Origin: Pseudomonas azotoformans
GTDB lineage: Bacteria > Pseudomonadota > Gammaproteobacteria > Pseudomonadales > Pseudomonadaceae
Reading direction: 5' to 3'
Assembly: GCF_001579805.1 (NCBI RefSeq)
Contig: NZ_CP014546.1
Span: 4,650,001 to 4,714,000 of the forward strand
Length of the DNA: 64,000 nt
Made by a program: the position numbers and the translations under genes. The notes beneath the pieces are model-generated. The model had not been told where the DNA came from and ran no database searches. It saw only the letters and a list, made by a program, of their open reading frames with translations. Positions 9,109-17,598 of the stretch are shown here, in pieces. Numbering within the stretch: position 1 is the stretch's first letter; each line of letters starts with the position of its first letter.

Positions 9109-10284
9109 CTACCAGCCACGCAGGCGTGGCCAGTCTTGAATCCCGCCATCCTCCAACAGCGCGTTATAGCTGCCAAACTGCGCCCCCGTCGCACAGGCAT
9201 GGTTGGGCAAAATTCGCAGACGCGTGCCCAACGGGAACTGCGCAGCCACATCTACAGTGCCACCCTGGAACTGCACCACCCCATGCTCCTGATTGGCGCT
9301 GCTCAACAGCAGCCCCTCAATCGGCTCACCGCGTTCATCGCAGACCTGGCCGTAACCAAAATCCTGTTTCTGCGATTGCGTGCCGCGATCCCGACTCATC
9401 GCCATCCAGCCCGAGTCCGTGATGACCCAGCCTTTTTCCGATTGATGCCCGATCACCGTGGTCAACACGCTCAAGGCCAGTTCGTCGAGGCGGCACACGC
9501 CAATGTTGTGCATCACCAAGTCGAAAAAGGCATAGACCCCAGCGCGCAGTTCGGTCACGCCGTCCAGGTTGAGGGCGGATAACGCGGTGGGTGTCGAGCC
9601 GACGCTGACCTGCGCGCAACGCATCCCAGCCGCACGAATGCGTTCGGCCGCTTCAACACACCGCGCACGCTCCTGCTCCGCGATGGCTTGCAGCGCGTCA
9701 GGCGTGTCCAGGCCGTAGCTTTCACCGGCATGGGTCAGCACGCCGGTGAGGCTGTCACCGAGCAGGCGGGCGATGTCCAGCAGCAGCGGGTCGTGTGGCT
9801 TGACCCCGGAGCGATGGCCGTCGCAGTCGATCTCGATCATCACCGCAAAGCGTTCGCCATGCTCGCGACCAAAATCAACGATGGCCTGGGCGCCGGCCAG
9901 GCTGTCGGTGATCAGCGTCAAGGCGCAACCCCGACGACGCAGCGCCAGGGCCTGGGGCAATTTGTGCGGGGCCATGGCCACGGCGTAGAGGATGTCGAGG
10001 ATGCCCAGGTCGAAAAAATACTCGGCCTCTTTCAACGTCGAAACGGTGATGCCACGGGCACCCGCGGCGATTTGCGCAGCCACCACTTCGGCGCACTTGT
10101 GGGTTTTGACATGGGGACGTAACTGCACGCCCAAGGTATTGGCGCGCTCTTGCATGCGCTGGATATTGCGCTGCATTTTTACGCTATCGATCAGTGCGGC
10201 GGGCGTGTCCACGGGTGCGGCTCCACATTGAGGGACAGTGCGCAAATTGACGCCCTGTCCAGGACTGGATATGTTGTCTTGCAT
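9109..10284 (-). CDS. DSD1/D-threonine-aldolase-fold PLP enzyme (D-serine or D-threo-3-hydroxyaspartate dehydratase-like)
   Basis: 391 residues, alanine-racemase-type barrel. The PLP lysine is in RPHVKTHK (Lys60). The C-terminal metal motif reads NHAC. Known members with His-x-Cys (vertebrate D-serine dehydratase) eliminate water, whereas D-threonine aldolases have His-x-Asp, so I lean to a D-3-hydroxy-amino-acid dehydratase; aldolase remains possible. Start ATG 10284 is backed by GGGAGAGG about eight bases upstream, a site that lies inside the divergent regulator gene. The serine-racemase-like dehydratase and RidA genes nearby fit a route in which D and L hydroxy amino acids are dehydrated to enamines. 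Confidence 0.82.
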   Translation of the reverse strand: MQDNISSPGQGVNLRTVPQCGAAPVDTPAALIDSVKMQRNIQRMQERANTLGVQLRPHVKTHKCAEVVAAQIAAGARGITVSTLKEAEYFFDLGILDILYAVAMAPHKLPQALALRRRGCALTLITDSLAGAQAIVDFGREHGERFAVMIEIDCDGHRSGVKPHDPLLLDIARLLGDSLTGVLTHAGESYGLDTPDALQAIAEQERARCVEAAERIRAAGMRCAQVSVGSTPTALSALNLDGVTELRAGVYAFFDLVMHNIGVCRLDELALSVLTTVIGHQSEKGWVITDSGWMAMSRDRGTQSQKQDFGYGQVCDERGEPIEGLLLSSANQEHGVVQFQGGTVDVAAQFPLGTRLRILPNHACATGAQFGSYNALLEDGGIQDWPRLRGW

Positions 10285-10909
10285 GAAAAACACCTCTCCC
10301 AACGATACTCACCTGATCAGCCAGCTCGAACAGATTGCCGAAGGCTTGAGCAAGACCTTCAGCCCGTTCTGCGAAGTGGTGCTGCACGACTTGCGCGACC
10401 CGCAGCACTCGATCCTGGCCATCCATAACAACCTGTCCGGTCGCGCACCGGGAGACCCGACCACCGAGTTGGGCCTGGCGCGGATTGCCGACCCGGACTA
10501 CCCGCAAGTCATCGCCAATTACCAGAACCAGTTCAGCGACGGTCGCCAGGTCAAGAGCACCTCGATTGGCATCAAGGGCGTGGGTGGCGAGTACGTCGCG
10601 GCCTTGTGCATGAACGTCGATCTCTCATTGTTCCGTGGCCTGCAAGGCATGCTGGAGCAGTTCGGCTCGGTCAGCGGCGACAAGCTCATCGAGTCCCTGG
10701 ACCCTTCCGGTGCCGACGTCATCCGTGCGCGTATCGACCAGTTCGCCGCCCGCCTGGCCACCACCCCGCGTGCGTTGAAGACGGCGGACCGGCGTGTGCT
10801 GATGCAGGAACTCAAAGACTCGGGCTGTCTGGATATTCGCCGGGCCATGGAAACCGTGGCTTCCCACTTGGGCGTGTCGCGCGCGGCGGTCTACACCTAC
10901 GCCAAGTAG
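10271..10909 (+). CDS. YheO/DauR-family PAS and helix-turn-helix regulator
   Basis: 212 residues. The N-terminal about 120 residues match the YheO-like PAS domain (PFCEVVLHDL, SILAIHNN, NQFSDGRQVKSTSIGIKG), and the last about 50 hold the YheO-type HTH (GCLDIRRAMETVASHLGVSRAAVYTYAK). DauR, the characterised Pseudomonas member, represses D-arginine catabolism genes; relatives sit beside amino-acid enzymes. ATG 10271 is chosen for AGGA at 10261-10264; an in-frame ATG exists at 10283. With the 10271 start its 5' end overlaps the 5' end of the divergent dehydratase gene by 14 bases, so each promoter must lie in the other coding region. It likely controls the flanking enzymes. Confidence 0.85.
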   Translation: MLSCMKNTSPNDTHLISQLEQIAEGLSKTFSPFCEVVLHDLRDPQHSILAIHNNLSGRAPGDPTTELGLARIADPDYPQVIANYQNQFSDGRQVKSTSIGIKGVGGEYVAALCMNVDLSLFRGLQGMLEQFGSVSGDKLIESLDPSGADVIRARIDQFAARLATTPRALKTADRRVLMQELKDSGCLDIRRAMETVASHLGVSRAAVYTYAK

Positions 10910-11277
10910 CGCGCCACGGCTTCAATCTCCACCAGATACCCGTGATGCAACTCGGGTACCGGTACCACCGCGCGGGCAGGGCGGTGGTCGCCCAGCGCGG
11001 CGGCGTACACGCTATCGAATGCAGGCCAGTGTTCGACGCCGGCCACATAGACCGTGACCTTCACCAAATCCTCTGGCGTAGCGTCGGCGGCTTTCAAAAT
11101 CTCCAGCAGATTGTTCAGGGTTATCCGGGCCTGTTCGGCAAATGCCGCCGACAGGTTGTGCTGTCCATCCGGACTGACCGGCAATTGCCCTGAGATGTAC
11201 AACGTGTCGCCGTGGCGGATGGCCTGCGAGTAATGGCCGGCGGGCTTGGCGGCGTTGGGCGTCTGGATGATCTTCAT
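10897..11277 (-). CDS. RidA (YjgF/UK114) family enamine/imine deaminase
   Basis: 126 residues, standard length. The motifs GHYSQAIRHGDTLYISGQLP, VYVAG and the C-terminal VEIEAVA are typical, with the substrate-binding Arg in the HRPARAVVPVPEL segment (archetype RPARxxV). RidA proteins hydrolyse 2-aminoacrylate and related imines released by PLP dehydratases. Its ATG overlaps the stop of the upstream dehydratase gene by four bases (ATGA), strong evidence of a coupled operon and of a matching job. Its 3' end overlaps the 3' end of the convergent regulator gene by 13 bases. Confidence 0.93.
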   Translation of the reverse strand: MKIIQTPNAAKPAGHYSQAIRHGDTLYISGQLPVSPDGQHNLSAAFAEQARITLNNLLEILKAADATPEDLVKVTVYVAGVEHWPAFDSVYAAALGDHRPARAVVPVPELHHGYLVEIEAVARYLA

Positions 11278-12239
11278 GAGGCCTCGCTGAGCAGCGCGGC
11301 ATACTTCTGGATGTCGACGTTGCCACCCGTGACGATAATCCCCACGCGTTGGCCCTTGAACCGGTCACCTTCGTTGAGCAATGCCGCCAACCCCAGGCAG
11401 CCGGTAGGCTCCACCACCAGTTTCATGCGCTGCATGAAGAACTTCATCGCCCCCACCAACTCGGCATCCGACACGGTGAGGATGTCGTTCACCTGGTCGC
11501 GGATGATCGGGAAGGTGTAGTCGCCCAAGTGTTGAGTCTGCGCACCATCGGCAATGGTAGCCGGTGTGTCGATATGCACGATGCTGCCGCTGCGAAACGA
11601 GCGTTGGCCGTCATTGCCGGCTTCGGGCTCGACGCCATACAGCAGGCAGTCGGGCGCCAGGGCGCGGGTACTCAGTGCGGTGCCCGAAAGCATTCCGCCG
11701 CCACCGAGGCCGACGAACAACGCATCCAGCCGGCCGGTGGTCTCCAGCAGTTCCTTGGCGGCGGTGCCTTGCTCGGCAAGGATGTGCGGATGGTCATAGG
11801 GCGGGATCAGGGTCAGGCCGTGTTCGGTGGCCAGGTTACGGCCGATCTGTTCACGGTCTTCGGTGAAACGGTCATACAGCACCACGCGTGCGCCATAGTC
11901 GCGGGTGGCCGCGACCTTGGCGGCCGGCGCATCGGTGGGCATTACGATGGTCGCCGGTATGCCCAACAACTGCGCTGCCAGGGCAATGCCTTGGGCGTGG
12001 TTGCCGGAGGAAAACGCCACCACACCGGCCTTGCGCTGCTGATCATCGAAGCGCGACAACGCGTTAAAAGCACCGCGAAACTTGAACGAGCCAGCCCTTT
12101 GCAGGTTTTCACACTTGATGAACACCTGGGCACCGGTCAGCGCATCGAGGGTGCGTGAGGTGAATACCGGCGTGTGGTGGGCGAAGCCTTCCAAACGTTG
12201 GGCGGCGGCGATGACGTCTTGGTAAGTCGGCAAATGCAT
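11274..12239 (-). CDS. Threonine/serine dehydratase-serine racemase family, possibly 3-hydroxyaspartate ammonia-lyase
   Basis: 321 residues, fold type II PLP enzyme without an ACT domain, so of catabolic length. The PLP lysine is in AGSFKFRGA (Lys53); SSGNHAQGIA holds the phosphate/carboxylate loop and the Ser used by serine racemases; GLGGGGMLSG binds the PLP phosphate. Known relatives include TdcB, serine racemase, L-threo-3-hydroxyaspartate ammonia-lyase and BhcB of the beta-hydroxyaspartate cycle. The RidA gene follows with ATGA overlap and a DSD1-fold gene is close by, so 3-hydroxyaspartate or serine/threonine is the likely substrate; sequence alone cannot separate these. Confidence 0.88.
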   Translation of the reverse strand: MHLPTYQDVIAAAQRLEGFAHHTPVFTSRTLDALTGAQVFIKCENLQRAGSFKFRGAFNALSRFDDQQRKAGVVAFSSGNHAQGIALAAQLLGIPATIVMPTDAPAAKVAATRDYGARVVLYDRFTEDREQIGRNLATEHGLTLIPPYDHPHILAEQGTAAKELLETTGRLDALFVGLGGGGMLSGTALSTRALAPDCLLYGVEPEAGNDGQRSFRSGSIVHIDTPATIADGAQTQHLGDYTFPIIRDQVNDILTVSDAELVGAMKFFMQRMKLVVEPTGCLGLAALLNEGDRFKGQRVGIIVTGGNVDIQKYAALLSEAS

Positions 12240-12341
12240 GGGGAACGGACCTCAGTGGCTTGTCTAGATAAAATATCCACAACAAGACAAATAGTAAAGG
12301 TTCGTGTGTGCATGTTAGCGTTTCGGGCTTCTCTGACCGTT

Positions 12342-12357
12342 AGAGGATTAAACGTTG
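12342..12357 (+). promoter_or_regulatory. Shine-Dalgarno and TTG start that set the 5' end of the hexapeptide gene
   Basis: AGAGGA (12342-12347) lies seven bases before TTG at 12355. No in-frame ATG or GTG is near, and the protein is already in its expected N-terminal sequence (IRLTDYIAP), so a rare TTG start is favoured. TTG starts usually lower expression. Confidence 0.6.
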
Positions 12358-12969
12358 ATCCGACTTACCGATTACATCGCCCCGATCTCTCAATCCTGCC
12401 TTGCGCCGTGGGCCGACCTGGCGCCTTGGGCACTGGTCACACAGGCGCCGGCCATCGTTCGCCAATTGTTGGCCGAACTGCCAGCCGACGAGTACGTCAT
12501 CCAGGATGAAATCGCCATTCACCGTACCGCTACGGTCGAGGCGGGTGCCTTGCTCAAGCCGCCACTGATCATCGGTGCCCACTGTTTTATCGCCAGCGGC
12601 TCACTGCTGCGTGGCGGTTGCTGGTTGGATGAACACTGCATCATCGGTCCCGGCGCCGAGTTGAAGACGTCCTTCGTGTTCAGCGGCAGCAAGCTGGCGC
12701 ACTTCAACTTTGTCGGTGATTCGGTGCTGGGGCAGGGGGTCAACCTGGAAGCGGGGAGCATCGTCGCCAACTACCGCAATGAGCGCGATGACAAAGAAGT
12801 GTTGGTACGAGTGGACGGGGCACTGCAACGCACCGGTTGCGACAAGTTTGGTGCGCTGCTCGGTGACCAGTGCCGGATCGGCGCCAATGCGGTATTGGCG
12901 CCAGGTGCGCTACTCAAGCCTGCCAGCGTGGTGGGGCGCGGGCAGGTGTTTGATGCAGAGAAAGACTAG
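12355..12969 (+). CDS. Left-handed beta-helix (hexapeptide-repeat) protein, LpxA/GlmU-like
   Basis: 204 residues. An alpha-helical N-terminus (about residues 1-55) precedes repeated hexapeptide turns (TATVEAGALLKPPLIIG, FIASGSLLRGG, IGPGAELKTS, LGQGVNLEAGSI, IGANAVLAPGALL), the fold of acyl- and nucleotidyl-transferases. The arrangement recalls the C-terminal half of GlmU, including HFNFVGDS and an ANYRN segment like the acetyltransferase loop, but there is no uridylyltransferase domain. Substrate unknown; a sugar-phosphate acyltransferase is the plain guess. It stands alone; its stop shares the palindrome CTAG with the stop of the convergent porin gene. Confidence 0.78.
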   Translation: MIRLTDYIAPISQSCLAPWADLAPWALVTQAPAIVRQLLAELPADEYVIQDEIAIHRTATVEAGALLKPPLIIGAHCFIASGSLLRGGCWLDEHCIIGPGAELKTSFVFSGSKLAHFNFVGDSVLGQGVNLEAGSIVANYRNERDDKEVLVRVDGALQRTGCDKFGALLGDQCRIGANAVLAPGALLKPASVVGRGQVFDAEKD

Positions 12970-14288
12970 AAGTCGGCAATAAACTGCACGCCGCCGACCA
13001 CCGCACCGGTGGTTTGCGTCAGCCCGCCGGGATACTTCACGTACTGCAGGTTGGGCCGCACCATCAGCCACTTAGTCGCCTGCACGCCGTAGTTGATCTC
13101 GTAGCTGTATTCGCGGCGTTGCTCGGGCACGTACAGCGGGTCATCAGTGGCGGTTACGCCATTGGCGGCGTTGAGCATCTGCGTGTTACGGGTGTAGCGG
13201 TCGCTGACCTGCAGTTTCGACGCGCCAATACCAAAAGTGTCGTCTGGGCGTGAATCGAACGGGCCTCGGTAGATCAGGCCGACCTGAATCAGGTTTTTAA
13301 TCACGCTCTTGTCCGGGTCATTCATCGTCAGGTTGGCGAATACGTTGAGCCCGCGCTTGTTGTTGCCGTCGACCGTGGTCAACTGCTGCTGGCCCGACAG
13401 CCACCAGCCGTCGTTGCTGGAATACATCCGATAGGGCTTTTGCGAGCTGGCGGCAAAGTTGCCGTCGGCGTCCTTGAGCATGTCCTTGGTGTCCGCGTTG
13501 GCATAGTAGTAACCCAGGTGGTATTCGGAGTTCAGCCCAGCTACCCGGCCCTTCCAGATGGCTTCGATGGGAAAACTGGTGCCTTGGGAGCCGCTGATGA
13601 AGGGTTTGAAGCCATTGCTGGCTTCGGCGTTGCCGGGGTTCTTGTCGTAGGCTCCGACCTGTACCGCAAACTCGTCGGAGAACTGGTACTTGGCGCGCAC
13701 TGCCCACTGACTGATGGGGAAGCTGTTCCACACGCCATTCCAGTTGCCTTCCTGGGAACCGCACAGGGTCACGTTCTGGAATTCGCAGGGGAACTGATCG
13801 AAGTCTTCGCCATGGCCGAAGCGCCCCAGTTTCAAGGCGAATTTGCGCTCGAAGAATTTCTGCTCGTACCAGAACTGCGAGAGCCGCCAGGCATTGCCAC
13901 CGCCGAACACTTCCATGGTGGAGGTCAGTCCAGTGGCGTTGGGCTGGTGCACGCGGTCGTTGGTGATGTCCTTGCCATGACGCTCGCCGATGCCGATGCG
14001 CAAGGTAGCGTCTTGCCAACCGAGCAGTTTTTGCAGGTCCATGTTCACACCGAGAATCAACTGGTCGCTCCAGCGTGCCGTGGTATGCGAGTTGTAGCCA
14101 CCGCCGAGGTTGGAACCGACCTCGCCGACGTACTTGAGGGTGAAGTCATAGCCTTGCTCGGCCAGTTGCGGGCGCAGGCCGTTCCAGTCGCCGAGCATGG
14201 CGGGGGAGTTTGGGTCCAGTAAACCCGCGCTGAGGGCGCAGGTGGACATGGCGCTGCAGAGCAGGGCCAGGGGTAGGGTGATGCGCAT
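12966..14288 (-). CDS. OprB-family carbohydrate-selective outer-membrane porin
   Basis: 440 residues. Start ATG 14288 is set by AAGGAG about seven bases upstream and gives a clean signal peptide (MRITLPLALLCSAMSTCALSA); an upstream extension has none. The mature part begins LLDPNSPAMLGDWNGLRPQL, typical of OprB, and the chain ends with an amphipathic strand and terminal Phe, the BAM targeting signal. OprB porins pass sugars. As the last gene of the rhamnose operon it probably admits rhamnose. A REPIN lies between it and the dehydrogenase gene, which may uncouple its expression. Confidence 0.92.
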   Translation of the reverse strand: MRITLPLALLCSAMSTCALSAGLLDPNSPAMLGDWNGLRPQLAEQGYDFTLKYVGEVGSNLGGGYNSHTTARWSDQLILGVNMDLQKLLGWQDATLRIGIGERHGKDITNDRVHQPNATGLTSTMEVFGGGNAWRLSQFWYEQKFFERKFALKLGRFGHGEDFDQFPCEFQNVTLCGSQEGNWNGVWNSFPISQWAVRAKYQFSDEFAVQVGAYDKNPGNAEASNGFKPFISGSQGTSFPIEAIWKGRVAGLNSEYHLGYYYANADTKDMLKDADGNFAASSQKPYRMYSSNDGWWLSGQQQLTTVDGNNKRGLNVFANLTMNDPDKSVIKNLIQVGLIYRGPFDSRPDDTFGIGASKLQVSDRYTRNTQMLNAANGVTATDDPLYVPEQRREYSYEINYGVQATKWLMVRPNLQYVKYPGGLTQTTGAVVGGVQFIADF

Positions 14289-14353
14289 GGAAAAGCTCCT
14301 TGGATTGTTGTTTTTATTGGGGTGGAACTCGAACTTCAGGCACACAGAGGCCC

Positions 14354-14444
14354 CTGTGGGAGCGGGCTTGCTCGCGAAAGCGGTGGTTCAGGCGTGAATC
14401 CTGTGACTGACACACTGCATTCGCGAGCAAGCCCGCTCCCACAG
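14354..14444. repeat. REPIN, GTGGGAGCGGGCTTGCTCGCGA type
   Basis: Arms 14354-14377 and 14421-14444 are perfect 24-base reverse complements around a 43-base spacer. The arm sequence is the commonest REP group in fluorescent pseudomonads and differs from the arms at 9004-9098, so two REPIN families are present. It sits inside an operon, between the dehydrogenase stop and the porin start, where it may stabilise upstream mRNA or damp porin expression. Confidence 0.9.
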
Positions 14445-14474
14445 TGGAACTGTGGTGGTTGGAAGAGCGGGGTG

Positions 14475-15245
14475 TTACTGGAGGTTTACGTACAACCCGC
14501 CATCCACCAGCAACGACGCGCCGGTTACGTAGCGCGCCATGTCCGAGGCCAGGAATACGATGGGCCCGGCCACATCATCCGGCTCACCCAGGCGACCCAA
14601 CGGCGTGCGTGAGGTCATGTAGGCGAGTTTTTCCTCATCGGCCAGGTCGTCCTTGTTGATGTCGGTGGCGATGGTGCCCGGCAGTACCGAGTTGCAGCGA
14701 ATGCCGTACGGCCCCAGGGCAATTGCGCAGGATTGCATCAACGAATGCAGGCCGGCCTTGGTGGGTGTGTAATGGGTCTGCATGCCGCCGCCGACCAGGG
14801 CGCTGATGGAGCTGACGGCGATAATCGCGCCGCCGCGACCCTGGTTTTTCATCTGGTTGGCCGCTGCCTGTACGGCGAAGTAGGCGCCATTGAGGTTGGT
14901 GTTGACGGTTTTCAGGTAGACCTCGCGGGGCATGTCGAGGAACGAGTGGAACGGGCAGATGCCGGCGTTGTTGACGAACACATCGACGCTGCCGAAGGCT
15001 TTTACTGCGCCGGCCACCAGTTTGTCGCCGGTGTCCGGGTCGGCCGCGTCGCCGCCCACTTCAATGGCTATACCGCCGAACGCCTTTATCTCTTCGATCA
15101 ACGAGTGCGCTGCCTCGGTGCCTTGGCCGCTGCCGCTATGGCCGATCACCACGCGGGCACCCTGGCGCGCACATTCACGGGCGGCGGCGCGGCCGATGCC
15201 ACGGGAGGCGCCGGTGATGATCACGGTTTTGTCTGCAAGCAACAT
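14475..15245 (-). CDS. SDR oxidoreductase, likely L-rhamnose 1-dehydrogenase
   Basis: 256 residues, classical short-chain dehydrogenase. Cofactor motif TGASRGIG (residues 11-18), NNAG (92-95), active-site Ser146, Tyr159 and Lys163 in YTPTK. ATG 15245 follows a GGAGAG Shine-Dalgarno. An L-rhamnose 1-dehydrogenase of this family starts the non-phosphorylating rhamnose route by forming L-rhamnono-lactone. The assignment comes from the neighbours (rhaT, rhaM, lactonase, rhamnonate dehydratase, aldolase), because SDR specificity is not readable from motifs. No other sugar dehydrogenase candidate exists in the operon, which strengthens the call. Confidence 0.82.
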   Translation of the reverse strand: MLLADKTVIITGASRGIGRAAARECARQGARVVIGHSGSGQGTEAAHSLIEEIKAFGGIAIEVGGDAADPDTGDKLVAGAVKAFGSVDVFVNNAGICPFHSFLDMPREVYLKTVNTNLNGAYFAVQAAANQMKNQGRGGAIIAVSSISALVGGGMQTHYTPTKAGLHSLMQSCAIALGPYGIRCNSVLPGTIATDINKDDLADEEKLAYMTSRTPLGRLGEPDDVAGPIVFLASDMARYVTGASLLVDGGLYVNLQ

Positions 15246-15272
15246 AAAACTCTCCTTCAAAAATAAGCGGCA

Positions 15273-16331
15273 TCAGCCGAGATAATTGCCGTAGCCGACC
15301 ATGGCGATCGCACCGAGGATCACCGCGATACCCGCCACCAGCACGCCTTTGTTGGCCGCACTGGTGCCGTGCCATTCGCGGAAATACAGGCCCCAGCAGT
15401 TGGACACGATGATGATGAACGACATGTGCAGTACCCAGGAGCTGGCGTCGTTCTGCAGGCGGCTTTCGCCCATGCCGTAGAAGAAAAACTGCAGGAACCA
15501 CAGGGTGCCGGCAATCGCCACCAACAGATAGTTGCCCAGCAGCGGGGTGCTGCGGTCGGTGTAGTTATGGAAGGTGCGGTTGCGCCAATTCAGCCACAGG
15601 CACCAAATACCGTTGGTGGTGAGGCCGCCCCACATGATCACCATGAAGGTCACGTTGTTCTGGAACAGGCTGTTGGCACCGTGCTCTACAGCAGCGGCGG
15701 CCAGCGGTCGTCCGGCGGAAATGCCGTAGCTGAAACACGCACTCAGTACGCCGGAAATCACCGCCACCAGCATGCCCTTGCCCAGGGAGAATTCGCTGAC
15801 ACTGGCGAACTTCACCGCCTGGGACACTTCCCTTTCCTTGATCAGCCCGGCCTTGCCGCACACTGCAATACCGACCAGCGATACGGCCACGCCCCACAAA
15901 ACCCAGTGCCCGCCTTGCGAGGCCAGCATCGCGGTCAGCGTACCTTCGGTTTCTGTAGTGAAGAGGTCGCGGTACAGCGCCGGCATCAATGCGCCGAGGG
16001 CCGAGGTGAGGCCCATGATCAGCGACATGCCCAGGGACAAGCCGAGGTAGCGCATGGTCAGGCCAAATGTCAGCCCGCCGATGCCCCACAACACGCCGAA
16101 CAGGTAGGTCCAGAGCAGGGTGCTGGTGTCTGCGTTGCGCAGGATTTCCACCCAACCGGGCACCGTCAGTTGCGCCGCGATCAGCGGCACGATCAGCCAG
16201 GACACCAGGCCGCCGGTGATCCAGTAACTTTCCCAGGCCCAGCCGCGGACCTTCTTGTAGGGGATGTAGAAACTGCCGGAAGCGAAGCCGCCGATAAAGT
16301 GCAGAATCACACCAAGGAGAATGATTTCCAC
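15273..16331 (-). CDS. rhaT: L-rhamnose/proton symporter RhaT
   Basis: 352 residues and ten predicted membrane helices, as in Escherichia coli RhaT (344). The N-terminus has the RhaT pattern: a first helix, then FYIPYKKVRGWAWESYW aligned with FYAPFKKVKKWSWETMW. It brings rhamnose through the inner membrane with a proton. It lies between the mutarotase and the dehydrogenase genes in the same direction, with 27-bp and 40-bp gaps. The operon also carries an ACS-type MFS carrier that may serve rhamnonate instead. Confidence 0.92.
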   Translation of the reverse strand: MEIILLGVILHFIGGFASGSFYIPYKKVRGWAWESYWITGGLVSWLIVPLIAAQLTVPGWVEILRNADTSTLLWTYLFGVLWGIGGLTFGLTMRYLGLSLGMSLIMGLTSALGALMPALYRDLFTTETEGTLTAMLASQGGHWVLWGVAVSLVGIAVCGKAGLIKEREVSQAVKFASVSEFSLGKGMLVAVISGVLSACFSYGISAGRPLAAAAVEHGANSLFQNNVTFMVIMWGGLTTNGIWCLWLNWRNRTFHNYTDRSTPLLGNYLLVAIAGTLWFLQFFFYGMGESRLQNDASSWVLHMSFIIIVSNCWGLYFREWHGTSAANKGVLVAGIAVILGAIAMVGYGNYLG

Positions 16332-16371
16332 GTAGTCGAATCCTTTTTATTGTTGTTGTGCGTCGGTTGGA

Positions 16372-16692
16372 TCAGGGGCGCGTCAGTTGGAACATGGGCA
16401 GCAGGTCAACACTGATCGGCGAGGCGTCTGCGTGGCTGGGCATGATGTCCTGCATGTAGGCCCACCAGCGCTGCATCAGTGCTGTACCGGGCAGCTCGTC
16501 CAGGCCGTGGACGTCTTCGTGGGTCAGCACGGCGAACAGCGCATTGCCCGGTTCATCGAAGAAAATCCGGTAATCCACCACACCCGCATCGAGCAGCGCC
16601 TGGGCCAGTTCGGGCCAGATGTCGTCGTGGCGCTTGCGGTATTCATCGGCCTGGCCGGGGTTGAGGTTCATGCGAAAGGCACGGGTCTGCAT
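16372..16692 (-). CDS. rhaM: L-rhamnose mutarotase RhaM
   Basis: 106 residues. With ATG 16692 the active-site His is His22 (RKRHDDIW), the position known in E. coli RhaM; a GTG one codon earlier would shift it. The dimeric ferredoxin-like fold motif DYRIFFDEPGNALFAVL and the WWAYMQDIM segment are typical. It interconverts alpha and beta L-rhamnose so the dehydrogenase gets the right anomer. The start overlaps the stop of the lactonase frame as TGATG, so the two are translationally coupled. Confidence 0.93.
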   Translation of the reverse strand: MQTRAFRMNLNPGQADEYRKRHDDIWPELAQALLDAGVVDYRIFFDEPGNALFAVLTHEDVHGLDELPGTALMQRWWAYMQDIMPSHADASPISVDLLPMFQLTRP

Positions 16693-17568
16693 CACGGCGC
16701 TCCATGGTTGGGTGTGTAGATACGCACCGCGTTGTGCAGGAAGAATTTGGCTTGTACCGCCTCGGGTTTACCGGCCACGCAGCGCTTGACCAGGCCCAAG
16801 GTGGCGGCGAAATCCGCCAGGTGATAGCTGTTGGGCCAGTCACTGCCGAAGAAGCAGCGGTCTTCGCCGAAGGCTTCCCACAACACCGCCAAGCGATCGT
16901 TGTAGAACGCCGTGTCGGTGATCAAGCCTTGAGGGCCGAGCTGGGGAATCTCCGCCAGTTTGGCGAACACATTCGGGCGTTCGGGCCAGGCGCAGGAGGT
17001 CGGCGTGATAGGCCGCCTCTTCGCCTGATGGCACCTGGGCGTTGGGCAGGTGGTCGATGATGATGCGCAGCTCGGGCAGCCTATCGCTCAACTGCAACAG
17101 ACCTTTGACAAGACGCGGATTCGGATTGGCGCTGTCCAGGCCACGGCCGCTGGCGGCGAGTTGGCGCAGGCCGTCGATAAAGCCAGGGCGCGCCTGGTCT
17201 TGCAGCAGGTCGCGATCCCACAGGTTGCCGTAGCGCAGGCCGAGAAACAGCGGCTCATTGGTCAACGCGTCGAGGTCGTTGGCGAAGTCGGCGTGCAGCG
17301 GGTCGAGGTTGCCGACAAAGCCGAGCATGCGCGGTTCGCTGCGCAGGGTGTCGAGCAGCCAGCGGTTATCGTCGCGCCACGGGCTGGCTTCCACGGCAAT
17401 CGCGCCGACCACATTGTGCGGCGCGGCCAGGGCCCAGTAATCCGCCGGCAGGTGCGCGGCGTACAGCCGGTTACCGGGTTCAGGCCATGGAATGCCCTCG
17501 GGGCGACGAGGGTCGAACAGGTGCAAATGGCTGTCGATGATCGGGCCGCTGTAGGCAGTCAGGGGCAT
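16692..17568 (-). pseudogene. L-rhamnono-1,4-lactonase (amidohydrolase_2 family), frameshifted
   Basis: Two frames of one gene, about 291 residues when joined. The N-terminal frame (17568 downwards) starts IIDSHLHLFDPRRP with the metal-binding HxH and holds IIIDHLPN; the C-terminal frame holds CFFGSDWPNSY with the late metal-binding Asp and runs to the stop at 16692. Deleting one G from the run at 16983-16985 (plus strand) joins them as LAERPNVFAKLAEIP. Known homologues open the rhamnonolactone to rhamnonate. If the frameshift is real, lactone opening would depend on slow spontaneous hydrolysis. The position in an otherwise intact operon argues for sequencing error. Confidence 0.87.
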
Positions 17569-17598
17569 GACGCAGTCCTTATCAAAAGCAAATTCGGA

